Of a stretch of DNA of 64,000 bases, positions 15,640 through 28,527 are shown piece after piece. Within the stretch, counting starts at the first letter, position 1, and the number at the start of each line of letters is the position of its first letter. The stretch is from Streptomyces spinoverrucosus (lineage in GTDB: Bacteria; Actinomycetota; Actinomycetes; Streptomycetales; Streptomycetaceae). The position numbers were made by a program, and so were the translations under genes. The stretch covers positions 1,488,001 to 1,552,000 of the forward strand of contig NZ_JADPZX010000001.1 of NCBI RefSeq assembly GCF_015712165.1, given 5' to 3'. Below the pieces are notes generated by a model, which was not told where the DNA came from, made no database searches, and saw nothing but the letters and a program-made list of their open reading frames with translations.

Positions 15640-17047
15640 CCCGGGCCCCGTCGTTCCCGACCGGATAGGGCACGAAGGTGCTGCTGTTCTGGTCGATGAG
15701 CAGCGGACGCCCCAGCGGTGGCGCGGCCCGTTGGGAACAGCCAAGGCGTTCGCAGACGCGGCAGCCCATGCCGATCGGAGTCGCGGCGGAGGCGTTGGTG
15801 AGGTCGAGCCCGTCGGAGTAGACGAGGCGGTGGGCATGGCGGATCTCGCAGCCCAGCCCGATGGCATACGTCCTGCCGGGCTCGCCCCAGCCGCCGCGGT
15901 GCCGGGTGACGGCGCGGGCCGTCCACAAGTACCGCTGCCCGTCCGGCATTTCGGCGATCTGGACGTGGATACGGCCGGGTGAGGTGAACGCCTCGTAGAC
16001 GTTCCACAGGGGGCACGTGCCGCCGGCCCGGGAGAAGTGGAAGCCGGTCGCGGACTGCCGCTTGGACATGTTCCCGGCCCGGTCGACCCGGACGAAGGAG
16101 AAGGGGACCCCGCGCAGTCGGGGGCGCTGGAGGGTGCTGAGGCGGTGGCAGACGGTCTCGTAGCCGAGTCCGTAGCGGTCGGTGAGGCGGTCGATGTCGT
16201 AGCGGACCTCCTCGGCGGCCGTGTGGAAGGCGGTGTACGGCAGGATCAGCGCGGCGGCGAAGTAGTTGGCGATCCCGATGCGGGCCAGCGCGTGGGCCTG
16301 CAAGCCGGGTTCGAAGTCCTCCGCGGCGAGCCGGCCCAGATCCTCGCCGTGTTCCAGCAGGGCCAGCTGGGTCGCCATGCGGAAGGCGCGCTGACCGGGC
16401 CGCAGGCGCGAGGACAGATGGAGGGTGCGGGTTCGGTCGTCGTAGCGGTGCAGCCGTTCACCGGACTCCGCGGCGAGATGGATGCCGTGCGTCTCGGCAA
16501 GTCTCGCGGTGAGGGCCCCGATCACCTCACCGGGCCGGATACCGATCTCCTCGGCCAGCCGCTCGGCGGCGAGGTCGGTGTCGTGGAGGTAGTTCTGGCG
16601 GCGGTAGAAGAAGTCGCGGATCTCCTCGTGCGGTGAGGGCACGGTTTCCCGCTCTGCGCCCCGGCCGTCCGCCGCCCCGGCCAGTCGCTCGGCGAGCTGC
16701 TGGTTGCGGCGGCCCAGGTCGAGCAGGACCTGGGCGACCGCGGGCATCCGCGAGGCCAGTTCGGCTAGGTCGGACGGGGAGACCCTGGAAGCGGCGATCT
16801 CGCCGGTCAGCGCCTCGCGCAGGTCGGCCACGAGGCGGGCGGTGTCGCGCTCGGAGAAAAAGGCGGCGTCGACGCCGAAGGTCTCCGTGAGCCGGAGCAG
16901 GACGGGCACGGTGAGCGGGCGGGAGTCGTGCTCCATCTGGTTCAGATAGCTCGGCGAGATACCAAGGACGCGGGCCAGCTCCGCCTGGCTCATACGGCGC
17001 TCCTCACGCAGCCGCCGCAGCCGCGCACCCGCGTACGTCTTGCTCAC
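15635..17047 (-). CDS. XRE-family regulator of the ScfR/RamB group
   Basis: 470 residues. An XRE helix-turn-helix occupies about 8-62 (RMSQAELARVLGISPSYLNQ). An IrrE/ImmA-like domain lies near 150-310 (EEIGIRPGEVIG, FRMATQLALLEH, ANYFAAALILPY) and a C-terminal Cys-containing short-chain-fatty-acyl-regulator domain near 315-450 (GTCPLWNVYEAF, GLGCEIRHAHRLVYSDGLDL, GMGCRVCERLGCSQRA). Corynebacterial RamB controls acetate and glyoxylate genes. Here the gene diverges from aceA and the shared intergenic region has two RamB-like boxes, so control of the glyoxylate operon is a strong inference. Confidence 0.85.
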   Translation of the reverse strand: MSKTYAGARLRRLREERRMSQAELARVLGISPSYLNQMEHDSRPLTVPVLLRLTETFGVDAAFFSERDTARLVADLREALTGEIAASRVSPSDLAELASRMPAVAQVLLDLGRRNQQLAERLAGAADGRGAERETVPSPHEEIRDFFYRRQNYLHDTDLAAERLAEEIGIRPGEVIGALTARLAETHGIHLAAESGERLHRYDDRTRTLHLSSRLRPGQRAFRMATQLALLEHGEDLGRLAAEDFEPGLQAHALARIGIANYFAAALILPYTAFHTAAEEVRYDIDRLTDRYGLGYETVCHRLSTLQRPRLRGVPFSFVRVDRAGNMSKRQSATGFHFSRAGGTCPLWNVYEAFTSPGRIHVQIAEMPDGQRYLWTARAVTRHRGGWGEPGRTYAIGLGCEIRHAHRLVYSDGLDLTNASAATPIGMGCRVCERLGCSQRAAPPLGRPLLIDQNSSTFVPYPVGNDGARG

Positions 17048-17112
17048 CCGCGCTCCTCCATACCAGGCATCCCGACCCGGTCAGCGTACGGGACGAACCC
17101 GCCACCCCGACC

Positions 17113-17155
17113 TTCGCAAAGTTGGCAAACCACGGCGAGAAGATTCGCAAAAGTT
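17113..17155. promoter_or_regulatory. Two RamB-like boxes between the regulator and aceA
   Basis: Direct repeats TTCGCAAAGTTGGCA (17113-17127) and TTCGCAAAAGTTGGCA (17144-17159) read on the other strand as AACTTTGCGAA and AACTTTTGCGAA. These resemble the RamB recognition motif described in Corynebacterium glutamicum (AAAACTTTGCAAA type). They lie 66 to 112 bases before the regulator start, as expected for autoregulation and control of aceA. From 17156 to 17421 there is no gene; a perfect palindrome GGCACT-C-AGTGCC at 17176-17188 could be a separate operator. Confidence 0.6.
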
Positions 17156-17421
17156 GGCATTGATCCAAGGTTGATGGCACTCAGTGCCAGTGCCAGAGTT
17201 TCAGTGCGGCCCGCCGGACCCGGCAGAAACCGCCCGGAACCGGGGCACGATTCACTGCCCTGACGTCGGAGATCCCGGCATCCGCGGCGCATCACGCCGA
17301 CAGCATTGCTCACCTTCGCCCTCCGGGGTGACGGCGGGCCGCATCCCAGTGAGACGACACGCAGTGCCACCTCTGTTCATCCGGACGGCGGGATTGGCAG
17401 CCAGTACAGACCGAGGAAACG

Positions 17422-18711
17422 GTGACAGTCATGGCAGAAGCGAGGACGCAGGCGGCCGAGGAACTGGCCAAGCGCTGGGCCACCGACGCGAGGTGGCAGG
17501 GCATCGAGCGCACCTACAGCGCCGAGGACGTCGTACGGCTCTCCGGCAGCGTCCGTGAGGAGCACACTCTGGCCCGGCGCGGCGCCGAGCGGCTGTGGCG
17601 TCAGCTGCACGAGCGGGACTACATCCACGCGCTCGGCGCGCTGACCGGCGGCCAGGCGGTGCAGCAGGTCAAGGCGGGCCTCCAGGCCATCTACCTGTCC
17701 GGCTGGCAGGTCGCCGCCGACGCCAACCAGGCCGGGCACACCTACCCCGACCAGAGCCTGTACCCGGCCAACTCCGTTCCCCAGGTGGTCCGTCGGATCA
17801 ACAACGCGCTGCTGCGCGCCGACCAGATCGCCACCAGCGAGGGCGACAGCTCGACCGACTGGCTGGCGCCGATCGTCGCCGACGCCGAGGCCGGGTTCGG
17901 CGGCCCGCTGAACGCCTTCGAGCTGACCAAGGGCATGATCGCGGCCGGCGCCGCCGGCATCCACTACGAGGACCAGCTGGCCTCCGAGAAGAAGTGCGGC
18001 CACCTCGGCGGCAAGGTCCTCGTGCCGACCTCGCAGCACATCCGCACCCTCAACGCGGCCCGTCTCGCCGCCGACATCGCCGACACACCGACGGTGATCA
18101 TCGCCCGCACGGACGCGCTGGCCGCGAATCTGCTGACGTCCGACGTCGACGAGCGTGACGCCGAGTTCGTGACCGGTGAGCGCACGGCGGAGGGCTTCTA
18201 CCGGGTGCGGAACGGCATGGCGCCGGTCATCGCCCGTGGTCTGGCCTACGCCCCGTACGCCGATCTGATCTGGGTGGAGACCGGCACCCCGGACCTCGCC
18301 CAGGCCCGCGAGTTCGCCGAGGCGATCCACGCCCAGTACCCCGACCAGATGCTGGCGTACAACTGCTCGCCCTCCTTCAACTGGAAGGCCGCGCTGGACG
18401 ACGACCAGATCGCCAAGTTCCAGCGCGAACTCGGCGCCATGGGCTACAAGTTCCAGTTCATCACCCTCGCCGGCTTCCACTCCCTCAACCACGGCATGTT
18501 CGACCTCGCCCGGGGCTACGCCGAGCACGGCATGACCGCCTACGTCGACCTCCAGGAGCGGGAGTTCGCCGCCCAGGCCCACGGCTTCACCGCCGTCAAG
18601 CACCAGCGTGAGGTCGGCACGGGTTACTTCGACCTGGTGTCGACGGCCGTCAACCCTGCCTCTTCCACGACCGCGCTGGCCGGGTCCACGGAGGAAGAGC
18701 AGTTCCACTAG
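17422..18711 (+). CDS. aceA: Isocitrate lyase
   Basis: 429 residues, normal for bacterial isocitrate lyase, which cleaves isocitrate to glyoxylate and succinate in the glyoxylate shunt. The active-site loop [17 protein letters not shown] is intact, as are [13 protein letters not shown] and [11 protein letters not shown] 17422 has GAGGAAAC just upstream and is preferred; an ATG three codons later (17431) is possible. It is the first gene of aceA-aceB-hydroxyacyl-CoA dehydrogenase, divergent from the RamB-type regulator. Confidence 0.95.
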   Translation: MTVMAEARTQAAEELAKRWATDARWQGIERTYSAEDVVRLSGSVREEHTLARRGAERLWRQLHERDYIHALGALTGGQAVQQVKAGLQAIYLSGWQVAADANQAGHTYPDQSLYPANSVPQVVRRINNALLRADQIATSEGDSSTDWLAPIVADAEAGFGGPLNAFELTKGMIAAGAAGIHYEDQLASEKKCGHLGGKVLVPTSQHIRTLNAARLAADIADTPTVIIARTDALAANLLTSDVDERDAEFVTGERTAEGFYRVRNGMAPVIARGLAYAPYADLIWVETGTPDLAQAREFAEAIHAQYPDQMLAYNCSPSFNWKAALDDDQIAKFQRELGAMGYKFQFITLAGFHSLNHGMFDLARGYAEHGMTAYVDLQEREFAAQAHGFTAVKHQREVGTGYFDLVSTAVNPASSTTALAGSTEEEQFH

Positions 18712-18752
18712 GCCGCCGGGCCGGACACTCGCCGTCCGGCCGGCCCTCGGCC

Positions 18753-18791
18753 GAGCGGAGGGGGACGAACCGTCTCCGTCCCCCTCCGCTC
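18753..18791 (+). terminator. Strong intergenic hairpin between aceA and aceB
   Basis: Fourteen-base arms GAGCGGAGGGGGAC and GTCCCCCTCCGCTC are perfectly complementary with an 11-base loop. It sits between the aceA stop and the aceB ribosome-binding site, so it may act as a partial terminator or an mRNA-stabilising barrier setting the aceA/aceB ratio. Confidence 0.55.
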
Positions 18792-18811
18792 CCATCCCTC
18801 AGGAGAGCCCG

Positions 18812-20400
<1,589 letters not shown>

Positions 20401-20404
<4 letters not shown>

Positions 20405-21270
20405 GCGCGGCGATCGGACGCGTCGGCGTGGTCGGCGGCGGACAGATGGGCGCCGGCATCGCGGAGGTGTGCGCACGGGCCGGGCTCGACACCGTGGTCT
20501 GCGAGGCGGATGCCATCGCCGCCCGCGCCGCCCGCGACCGGATCGCGGGTTCCCTGGACCGTGCGGTGCGGCGGGGGAAGCTGACCCAGGAAGCCGCCGG
20601 TGACGCCCTCGCCAGGCTCGGCTTCACCAGCAGCCTGGACGACCTCGCCGACCGGCAGCTCGTCGTCGAGGCCGTGATCGAGAACGCCGACGCCAAGACC
20701 GAGATCTTCGCCGCGCTCGACAAGATCGTCGAGGATCCGGAGGCGGTGCTCGCCACCAACACCTCCTCCCTGCCGATCATGCGGCTCGGCATGGCTACGA
20801 GCCGCGCGGACCGAGTGGTCGGGCTGCACTTCTTCAACCCCGTGCCCGTACTGCCCCTGGTGGAGGTCGTGACCTCGCTCCACACGTCGGCCGCGACGAC
20901 GGCCGCGGTGGAGGACTTCGCCACCCGGGCCCTCGGCAAGACGGTGATCCGTTCCCAGGACCGGGCGGGCTTCGTCGTCAACGCGCTCCTCATCCCGTAT
21001 CTCCTGTCGGCGATCCGGATGGCCGAGTCCGGCTTCGCCACCGCCACCGACATCGACACCGGCATGGAGCTCGGCTGCGCCCACCCGATGGGCCCGCTGA
21101 AACTCGCCGACCTGATCGGCCTGGACACCGTCGCGTCCATCGCCGAGTCGCTCTACGACGAGTTCAAGGAACCCCTCTACGCTTCTCCCCCGCTGCTCCA
21201 GCGGATGGTCGAGGCGGGGCTGCTGGGCCGAAAGACCGGCCGGGGCTTCCACACCTACGACCAGGGCTGA
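20401..21270 (+). CDS. 3-hydroxybutyryl-CoA dehydrogenase
   Basis: 289 residues. An N-terminal Rossmann fold carries GGGQMGAGIAEV; the family motif HFFNPVPVLPLVEVV (His and Asn of the active site) and the C-terminal dimerisation domain (ELGCAHPMGPLKLADLIGLD) are intact. It oxidises (S)-3-hydroxyacyl-CoA with NAD. It is translationally coupled to aceB and shares the operon, linking fatty-acyl or acetoacetyl-CoA turnover with the glyoxylate shunt that consumes the resulting acetyl-CoA. A strong terminator follows at 21344. Confidence 0.93.
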
Positions 21271-21343
21271 GGGCCTGGTACGACGCGGGCTGAGGGGCCC
21301 GCACCGCCGCAGGGGTGAGGGTCCCGCGCGGCGCGACTGGGAA

Positions 21344-21376
21344 GGGCGGGAAGCGCGAGTGCGGCGCTTCCCGCCC
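21344..21376 (+). terminator. Terminator of the glyoxylate operon
   Basis: Thirteen-base arms GGGCGGGAAGCGC and GCGCTTCCCGCCC pair perfectly around a 7-base loop, 74 bases after the dehydrogenase stop. From 21377 to 21525 there is no gene, only the leader of the riboswitch that follows. Confidence 0.8.
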
Positions 21377-21525
21377 CTCGGCGTTCCGCCTCCGACGTGC
21401 TCTGTGTCACCTTCCAGAGCCCGGACGGCTCCCTTGCCCGAGGGACGACACCCCGTAGGGTGGCCGGAGCAGCTGGTTCACCCCGTCCTCCCCCATAGCC
21501 CAAAAGCATGGGGGGACCCCATGGC

Positions 21526-21702
21526 GGGGTGTCGCAAGAGGGAACCCGGTGGGAATCCGGGACTGCCCCGCAGCGGTGAGCGGGAACGACCGCCGTCATA
21601 CGCACTGGGTCCGACGTACCGGGCCTGGGAAGCGACGGCCAGTAGGTGTCCTCCTCGGTGAACGACGAGGGCGTGCCCGCGAGTCCGAAGACCTGCCACC
21701 TG
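21526..21702 (+). promoter_or_regulatory. Cobalamin riboswitch, orphaned in front of truncated metE
   Basis: The adenosylcobalamin aptamer is complete in outline: GGGAACCCGGTGGGAATCC, then GGGACTGCCCCGCAGCGGTGA, and the 3' box GCGAGTCCGAAGACCTGCC. In Streptomyces this element represses B12-independent methionine synthase metE when cobalamin is present. Here it runs directly into metE codons from about position 60 onward, with no space for the expression platform or start codon, so the regulated gene has been deleted. Confidence 0.85.
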
Positions 21703-22260
21703 CAGCTCGCCGACGCCGGCATCCACGAAGTGCCAACTGGTGACTTCTCGTACTACGACCACGTCCTCGACACCACCGTCATGGTCGGCGCGATCCCCGA
21801 GCGCCACCGCGCGGCCATGGCGGCCGACACCCTTGACGGCTACTTCGCCATGGCCCGCGGCACCCAGGACGTCGCGCCGCTGGAGATGACCAAGTGGTTC
21901 GACACCAACTACCACTACCTCGTGCCCGAGTTGGGCCCGGACTCGGTGTTCACGGCCGACTCGACAAAGCAAGTCGCCGAGCTGAAGGAGGCCCTGGCGC
22001 TGGGCCTGACCGCCCGCCCGGTCCTGGTCGGCCCCGTCACCTACCTGCTCCTCGCCAAGCCCGCACCGGGCGTCCCCGCGGACTTCGAGCCGCTCACCCT
22101 GCTCGACCGCCTGCTGCCGGTGTACGCCGAGGTGCTCGCCGACCTGCGCGCGGCCGGCGCCGAGTGGGTCCAGCTGGACGAGCCCGCCTTCGTACAGGAC
22201 CGCACGCCTGCGGAACTGAACGCCGTCGAGCGCGCCTACCGCGACCTCGGCACGCTCACG
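21703..22260 (+). pseudogene. metE: metE (B12-independent methionine synthase), internal fragment
   Basis: About 186 codons match MetE residues roughly 60-245: QLADAGIHEVPTGDFSYYDH, MVGAIPERHRAAMAADTLDG, LEMTKWFDTNYHYLVPEL, GPVTYLLLAKP and ADLRAAGAEWVQLDEPAFVQ. The first 58 or so residues and the whole C-terminal catalytic half with the zinc ligands are missing. The left side abuts the riboswitch and the right side abuts a RamB-like remnant, so two separate joins produced this fragment. Confidence 0.85.
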
Positions 22261-22261
22261 C

Positions 22262-22588
22262 GTTCTCAGCACCGGGCCGGATCCTGACGCAGGTCGCCGA
22301 AATGCCGGACGGTAAGCGGTACTTCTGGGTCGCCAGGACCATCACCCGGGGCGGGTTCGGCCATCACGCCCCGCGCGCCGAGTTCGCCGTCGCGCTCGGC
22401 TGCGAACTGCGCCACGCGCACCGGCTCGTCTACGCCGAGGGCATTGCCCTGGACGACCCCCGCGCCGCGACGCCCATCGGCCTGGGCTGCCGGATCTGCG
22501 AACGCCGTGACTGCGCCCAACGGGCCCGTCCCCCGGCCGGGGGACGGCTCGCCATCGACCCCGACCGGCGGACGTACGTGCTAGTCGA
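22262..22588 (+). pseudogene. RamB/ScfR-like regulator, C-terminal fragment
   Basis: About 108 codons match the C-terminal domain of the regulator at 15.6 kb: FSAPGRILTQVAEMPDGKRY, AVALGCELRHAHRLVYAEGI, DPRAATPIGLGCRICERRDC and LAIDPDRRTYVLV. Helix-turn-helix and IrrE-like domains are absent. It starts at the metE junction and ends near its natural C-terminus. It is a paralogue, not a copy, of the 15.6-kb gene, so a second regulator of this type existed here or was imported. Confidence 0.75.
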
Positions 22589-22589
22589 G

Positions 22590-22782
22590 CCCCGACCAGC
22601 ACCTCCAACTCCTCAAGGAACTGCTCGGTCTGCTTGGCCTGTTGAGCGAGCACGCGCACGCGGGCGCTCTGGCCGCCGATCTGCCGACGGCTGGCGATCA
22701 GCTGCTCGTACTCCTCCACGGTGAGGGCGACCGCCTCGTGGCCGCCGAGGGTGATGCGGCGCGGCTGGGGTCGTTTGGCCAC
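22590..22782 (-). pseudogene. Hypothetical protein, truncated N-terminal part
   Basis: GTG 22782 is preceded by GGAGGAACC and the frame reads MAKRPQPRRITLGGHEAVAL and TVEEYEQLIASRRQIGGQ, then a helical stretch ending EELEVLVGARL near 22590, where it meets the RamB-like fragment. This resembles a small conserved Streptomyces protein that I cannot name. The C-terminus is lost and the frame reads on into unrelated sequence. Confidence 0.5.
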
Positions 22783-22892
22783 TCGGTTCCTCCGCTCCTC
22801 GCCGGACGCCATCGGTGCTCGGAGAACGCGAAAGGGCCCCCGGATGGTTCCGCGAGCCCTCTCACGTCAGCGAACGTCCTCTCACCCGACGC

Positions 22893-23684
22893 TTACCTGT
22901 GGTGGAACTCGGGCGGCCGCTTGTCGACGAACGCGCCCATGCCCTCCTTCTGGTCCGCAGTCGCGAACACCGCGTGGAAGAGCCGCCGTTCGAAGCGGAC
23001 GCCCTCCGCCAGGGTCGTCTCGAAGGACCGTGCCACCGCCTCCTTGGCCATCATCGCGACCGGCAGGGACATGCCCGCCACCGTCTCCGCGACGTTCAGC
23101 GCCTCTCCGATCAGTTCGTCGGCGGGCACGATCCGGGAGACCAGGCCCGCGCGCTCGGCCTCGGCGGCGTCCATGGTGCGCCCGGTCAGGCACAGTTCCA
23201 TGGCCTTGGCCTTGCCGACCGCGCGGGTGAGCCGCTGGGAGCCGCCGATGCCGGGGATGACACCGAGCTTGATCTCCGGCTGCCCGAAGACGGCGGTGTC
23301 GGCGGCGAGCAGGATGTCGCAGAGCATGGCCAGTTCGCAGCCGCCGCCCAGCGCGTACCCGGAGACGGCGGCGACCGTCGGCGTGCGCAGCTGCCCCAGC
23401 CGGTCCCAGGCCGTGAACCAGTCGCTCAGGTACATGTCCATGTACCCCTGCGGCCGCATCTCCTTGATGTCGGCCCCGGCCGCGAACGCCTTCTCCGATC
23501 CGGTGATCACGATGCAGCCGCAGTCCGGGTCCCGGTCGAGGGCCTCGGTCGCCGCCACGACCTCCTCCATCACCTGGAGGTTGAGCGCGTTGAGGGCCTT
23601 CGGGCGGTCGAGAGTGAGCAGGGCGGTGCGGCCCTTGCGTTCGACGCGGATCGTGGCGTAGGTGTTCTCGGCGTCATTGCTCAT
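22893..23684 (-). CDS. Enoyl-CoA hydratase
   Basis: 263 residues of the crotonase family. The two catalytic glutamates sit in [16 protein letters not shown] and [18 protein letters not shown], and the oxyanion-hole segment is [11 protein letters not shown]. It hydrates an enoyl-CoA; in this operon the substrate should be methacrylyl-CoA from valine, giving 3-hydroxyisobutyryl-CoA. ATG 23684 overlaps the mmsB stop (ATGA). It is the last gene of the valine operon. 22813-22892 holds only a weak inverted repeat AGGGC/GCCCT. Confidence 0.9.
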   Translation of the reverse strand: MSNDAENTYATIRVERKGRTALLTLDRPKALNALNLQVMEEVVAATEALDRDPDCGCIVITGSEKAFAAGADIKEMRPQGYMDMYLSDWFTAWDRLGQLRTPTVAAVSGYALGGGCELAMLCDILLAADTAVFGQPEIKLGVIPGIGGSQRLTRAVGKAKAMELCLTGRTMDAAEAERAGLVSRIVPADELIGEALNVAETVAGMSLPVAMMAKEAVARSFETTLAEGVRFERRLFHAVFATADQKEGMGAFVDKRPPEFHHR

Positions 23685-24589
23685 GCCGCGTCCCCGTTCT
23701 CTTCTCCGCTGCGGTCCCTGATCGTCCGTACGATGCCGGAGAAGTCCTCCGTGTCACTGACGCGCTCGGCATAGGCGGTGTACAACTCGGCGGCACGCAG
23801 GCCGAGTTCCGCGTCGACGCCCCCCGCGCGCACCGCGTTGGCGGCGAGGCCCAGGTCCTTGGCCATCAGGGACGCGGCGAACCCGGGCCGGTACTCGCGG
23901 TTGGCGGGGCTTGCCGGAACGGGCCCGGGAACGGGGCAGTTGACGCTGAGGGCCCAGCACTGCCCGGAGGCCGTGGAGGCCACGTCGTACAGGGCCTGGT
24001 GGGACAGGCCGAGGCTCTCGCCGAGGACGAACGCCTCGCTGACGGCGATCATGGAGACGCCGAGGATCATGTTGTTGCAGATCTTGGCGGCCTGTCCGGC
24101 GCCCGGCCCGCCGCAGTGCACGGCCTTCTTGCCCATGGCCTCCAGCAAGGGGCGCGCTTCGGCGAACTCCGCCTCTCCCCCGCCCGCCATGAAGGTCAGG
24201 GTGGCGGCCTCGGCGCCGACCACTCCGCCGGAGACGGGTGCGTCCAGGGCGCGCATCCCGGCGGCGACCGCGCGTTCGTGGGCGGTGCGGGCGTCGGCGA
24301 CGTCGATCGTGGAACAGTCGACGAAGAGCGTGCCGGGGCGGGCGGCGGCCAGGATGTCGTCGTAGAGACCCAGGACGTGGCGGCCGGCGGGCAGCATGCT
24401 GATGACCACGTCGGCGTCGGCGACGGCCTCGGTCGCGGACGCGGCCGGTTCCACTCCGGCTCCGGCGGCGTTCTCCATCGCCGCGGGGACGAGGTCGTGG
24501 CCGAGCAGCCGGTGGCCGGCCTTGGTCAGGTTGGCGGCCATCGGGCCGCCCATGTGTCCGAGTCCGATGAACGCGACGGTCGTGCTCAC
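23681..24589 (-). CDS. mmsB: 3-hydroxyisobutyrate dehydrogenase
   Basis: 302 residues. N-terminal Rossmann motif [20 protein letters not shown] (the family signature), substrate segment [20 protein letters not shown] and catalytic Lys in [17 protein letters not shown] are present. It oxidises 3-hydroxyisobutyrate to methylmalonate semialdehyde with NAD. GTG 24589 overlaps the upstream hydrolase stop (GTGA), so I take this start rather than longer frames. It is coupled to its neighbours in the valine-degradation operon. Confidence 0.95.
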   Translation of the reverse strand: MSTTVAFIGLGHMGGPMAANLTKAGHRLLGHDLVPAAMENAAGAGVEPAASATEAVADADVVISMLPAGRHVLGLYDDILAAARPGTLFVDCSTIDVADARTAHERAVAAGMRALDAPVSGGVVGAEAATLTFMAGGGEAEFAEARPLLEAMGKKAVHCGGPGAGQAAKICNNMILGVSMIAVSEAFVLGESLGLSHQALYDVASTASGQCWALSVNCPVPGPVPASPANREYRPGFAASLMAKDLGLAANAVRAGGVDAELGLRAAELYTAYAERVSDTEDFSGIVRTIRDRSGEENGDAA

Positions 24590-25653
24590 CAGGCCACCTC
24601 CTCGGTGGTGTCGGATGCGGCGGCGAGGCCCAGTTCGCGCTCGCCGAGGGGCGTGAAGAAGCGCTCGACGTCCGCGTCGGTGACTTCGACGAGCGTCGCC
24701 GGCGACCAGTGCGGGTCCCGGTCCTTGTCGATGACCTGGGCGCGGATGCCCTCCACCAGGTCCGGGGCGGTCAGAGTCGCGCACGACACGCGGAACTCCT
24801 GGTCGAGGACCCGCTCCAAGGGGCCGAGCCGGCGGGCGCGGCGCAGGGCGGCCAGGGTGACCTTGAGAGCGGTCGGCGACTTGGCGAGCAGGGTATCGGC
24901 GGTCTCCTTGGCGGCCGGGTCACCCTGGGCGAGGAGCCGCTGGACGATGTCCTCGACGGTGTCGGCCGAGAAGCAGGCGTCGATCCATTCCCGGCGGCCG
25001 GCCAGGACTCCCGGGGGCGCCTGCCGTACGTGACGGGCGAGCGCCTCCCGTACGGGCTTCTCGGCGAGGTCGTCGACGAAGCCCGGGAGTGCGGTGGACG
25101 GCACGTAGTGGTCGGCGAGTCCGCACAGCAGGGCGTCGGCGGCACCGATCTGGGCGCCCGTCAGGGCGAGATGGGTGCCGAGCTCGCCGGGCGCGAGGGC
25201 GAGCAGATAGGTGCCGCCGACGTCCGGGACGAAGCCGATGCCGGTCTCCGGCATGGCGATCCTGGACCGCTCGGTGACGACCCGGAAGGCGCCGTGCGCG
25301 GAGACTCCGACGCCGCCGCCCATCACGATGCCGTCCATGACGGCGACGTATGGCTTGGGATAGCGGGCGATCCGGGCGTTGAGGTGGTACTCGTCGCGCC
25401 AGAAGGCCGCCGTCGCCGAACCGTCCCCGTCGCGGGCGTCGTCGTGGATGGCGCGGATGTCGCCGCCCGCGCACAGGCCGCGCTCGCCCGCGCCGGTGAT
25501 GACGACGGTCTCGACGGCCGGGTCGTGCTCCCACTCGGTCAGCGTTTCGGCGATGCGCAGCACCATGTCATGGGTGAGGGAGTTCAGGGCCTTGGGGCGG
25601 GTGAGGGTGATGTGGCCGGCCCGGCCCTCCGTGCGGAACAGGACGTCGGTCAT
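24586..25653 (-). CDS. 3-hydroxyisobutyryl-CoA hydrolase (enoyl-CoA hydratase/isomerase family)
   Basis: 355 residues, longer than a normal crotonase and typical of HIBYL-CoA hydrolase (ECH_2). Motifs are CAGGDIRAIHDDARDG, VAVMDGIVMGGGVGVSAHGA and AMPETGIGFVPDVGGTYLLA, plus a C-terminal extension with DTLLAKSPTALKVTLAAL. It removes CoA from 3-hydroxyisobutyryl-CoA, the step unique to valine breakdown that precedes MmsB. ATG 25653 overlaps the acyl-CoA dehydrogenase stop. Confidence 0.9.
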   Translation of the reverse strand: MTDVLFRTEGRAGHITLTRPKALNSLTHDMVLRIAETLTEWEHDPAVETVVITGAGERGLCAGGDIRAIHDDARDGDGSATAAFWRDEYHLNARIARYPKPYVAVMDGIVMGGGVGVSAHGAFRVVTERSRIAMPETGIGFVPDVGGTYLLALAPGELGTHLALTGAQIGAADALLCGLADHYVPSTALPGFVDDLAEKPVREALARHVRQAPPGVLAGRREWIDACFSADTVEDIVQRLLAQGDPAAKETADTLLAKSPTALKVTLAALRRARRLGPLERVLDQEFRVSCATLTAPDLVEGIRAQVIDKDRDPHWSPATLVEVTDADVERFFTPLGERELGLAAASDTTEEVAW

Positions 25654-26792
25654 CCGAACGCCTCCGTCAGGCCGCGGGCCACGATGACGCGCATGATCTC
25701 GTTGGTTCCTTCCAGGATCTGGTGGACCCGCAGGTCGCGGACGATCTTCTCGACGCCGTACTCGCTCAGGTAGCCGTAGCCGCCGTGCAGTTGGAGCGCC
25801 CGGTCGGCGACGGAGTACCCGGTGTCGGTGGCGAAGCGTTTGGCCATCGCGCACAGGTACGGCGCCTGCGGGTCCCCACGGTCCAGGGCCTGGGCGGCCT
25901 GCTGGACGAGGGCTCGGGCGGCGGCGAGTTCGGTCGCCATGTCGGCGAGGCGGAAGCGCAGGGCCTGGGCGTCGAGGAGCCGCGCGCCGAACGCCTCCCG
26001 GTCGGCGAGGTGGGCCAGGCTGCGGTCGAGGGCGCTGCGGGCGCCACCCAGGGAGCAGGCTGCGATGCCGAGTCGGCCGCCGTTGAGGCCGCTCATGGCG
26101 ATGCGGAAACCGTCGCCCTCGCGGCCGAGCAGCCGGTCGGCAGGCAGGCGGACCTCGTCCAGGATCACCTGGCCCGTGGGCTGGGCGTTCCAGCCCATCT
26201 TGCGTTCGTTGGGGCCGAAGGAAAGGCCGGGGTCGTCCTTGTCGACGACGAACGCGGAGACGCCCTGCGGGCCTTCGCCTCCCGTGCGGGCCATCACGAG
26301 GTAGAGCTGCGAGGCGCCCGCCCCGGAGATGAACTGCTTCACCCCCGTGAGCACCCAGTGGTCGCCGTCGCGAACCGCGCGCGTGGTGAGGGCGGCGGCG
26401 TCCGAGCCGGCACCGGGTTCGGTCAGGCAGTAGCTGCCCAGGTCCTCCATCGAGCACAGGCGGGGCAGCCATCGCTCGCGCTGGGCGGTGTCGCCGTAGT
26501 GGTCGATCATCCAGGCGACCATGTTGTGGATGGACAGATACCCGGCGATGGACGGGCAGCCGGAGGCGAGCGTCTCGAAGACGAGCACGCCGTCGGCGCG
26601 AGTGAGGCCGGAGCCTCCGGACTCCTCACGGACGTACACGCCGCCGAGGCCGAGACCGGCCGCCTTGCGGAGCACGTCGACGGGGAAGTGCTTGTCCCGG
26701 TCCCAGTCGAGGGCGTGCGGGGCGAGATGGTCCTGGGCGAAGTCGAGGGTGGTCTCGACAAGGGCCTGCTGGTCCTCGGTGAGCATGGTCAT
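25650..26792 (-). CDS. Acyl-CoA dehydrogenase (isobutyryl-CoA type)
   Basis: 380 residues with the complete acyl-CoA dehydrogenase fold: CLTEPGAGSDAAALTTRAV (FAD/substrate loop), FISGAGASQLYLVMAR, and LHGGYGYLSEYGVEKIVRDL with QILEGTNEIMRVIVAR, the C-terminal signature. The Glu of LEGTNE is the likely catalytic base. By context it oxidises isobutyryl-CoA to methacrylyl-CoA. It starts at ATG 26792, five bases after mmsA ends. Confidence 0.93.
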   Translation of the reverse strand: MTMLTEDQQALVETTLDFAQDHLAPHALDWDRDKHFPVDVLRKAAGLGLGGVYVREESGGSGLTRADGVLVFETLASGCPSIAGYLSIHNMVAWMIDHYGDTAQRERWLPRLCSMEDLGSYCLTEPGAGSDAAALTTRAVRDGDHWVLTGVKQFISGAGASQLYLVMARTGGEGPQGVSAFVVDKDDPGLSFGPNERKMGWNAQPTGQVILDEVRLPADRLLGREGDGFRIAMSGLNGGRLGIAACSLGGARSALDRSLAHLADREAFGARLLDAQALRFRLADMATELAAARALVQQAAQALDRGDPQAPYLCAMAKRFATDTGYSVADRALQLHGGYGYLSEYGVEKIVRDLRVHQILEGTNEIMRVIVARGLTEAFG

Positions 26793-26797
26793 ACCGC

Positions 26798-28321
<1,524 letters not shown>

Positions 28322-28527
28322 CGATGCCTGCTCTCGTCAGGTGGGATCCGGGGATGGCACGCCGGTCCGGCACCTCGGGACGCTCGTGGCGTCGGGGTGC
28401 GGGGCAGCGCGAGATCGCGTATGGCTCGAAGCCCGTCCTCGTCAGAGAACGGGGGATTCACCTGGGTCGTGGGTGCACACCGGTGCCATGCGTGTCTGCT
28501 CCATCCTCGTGGACAACACGGAACAAA

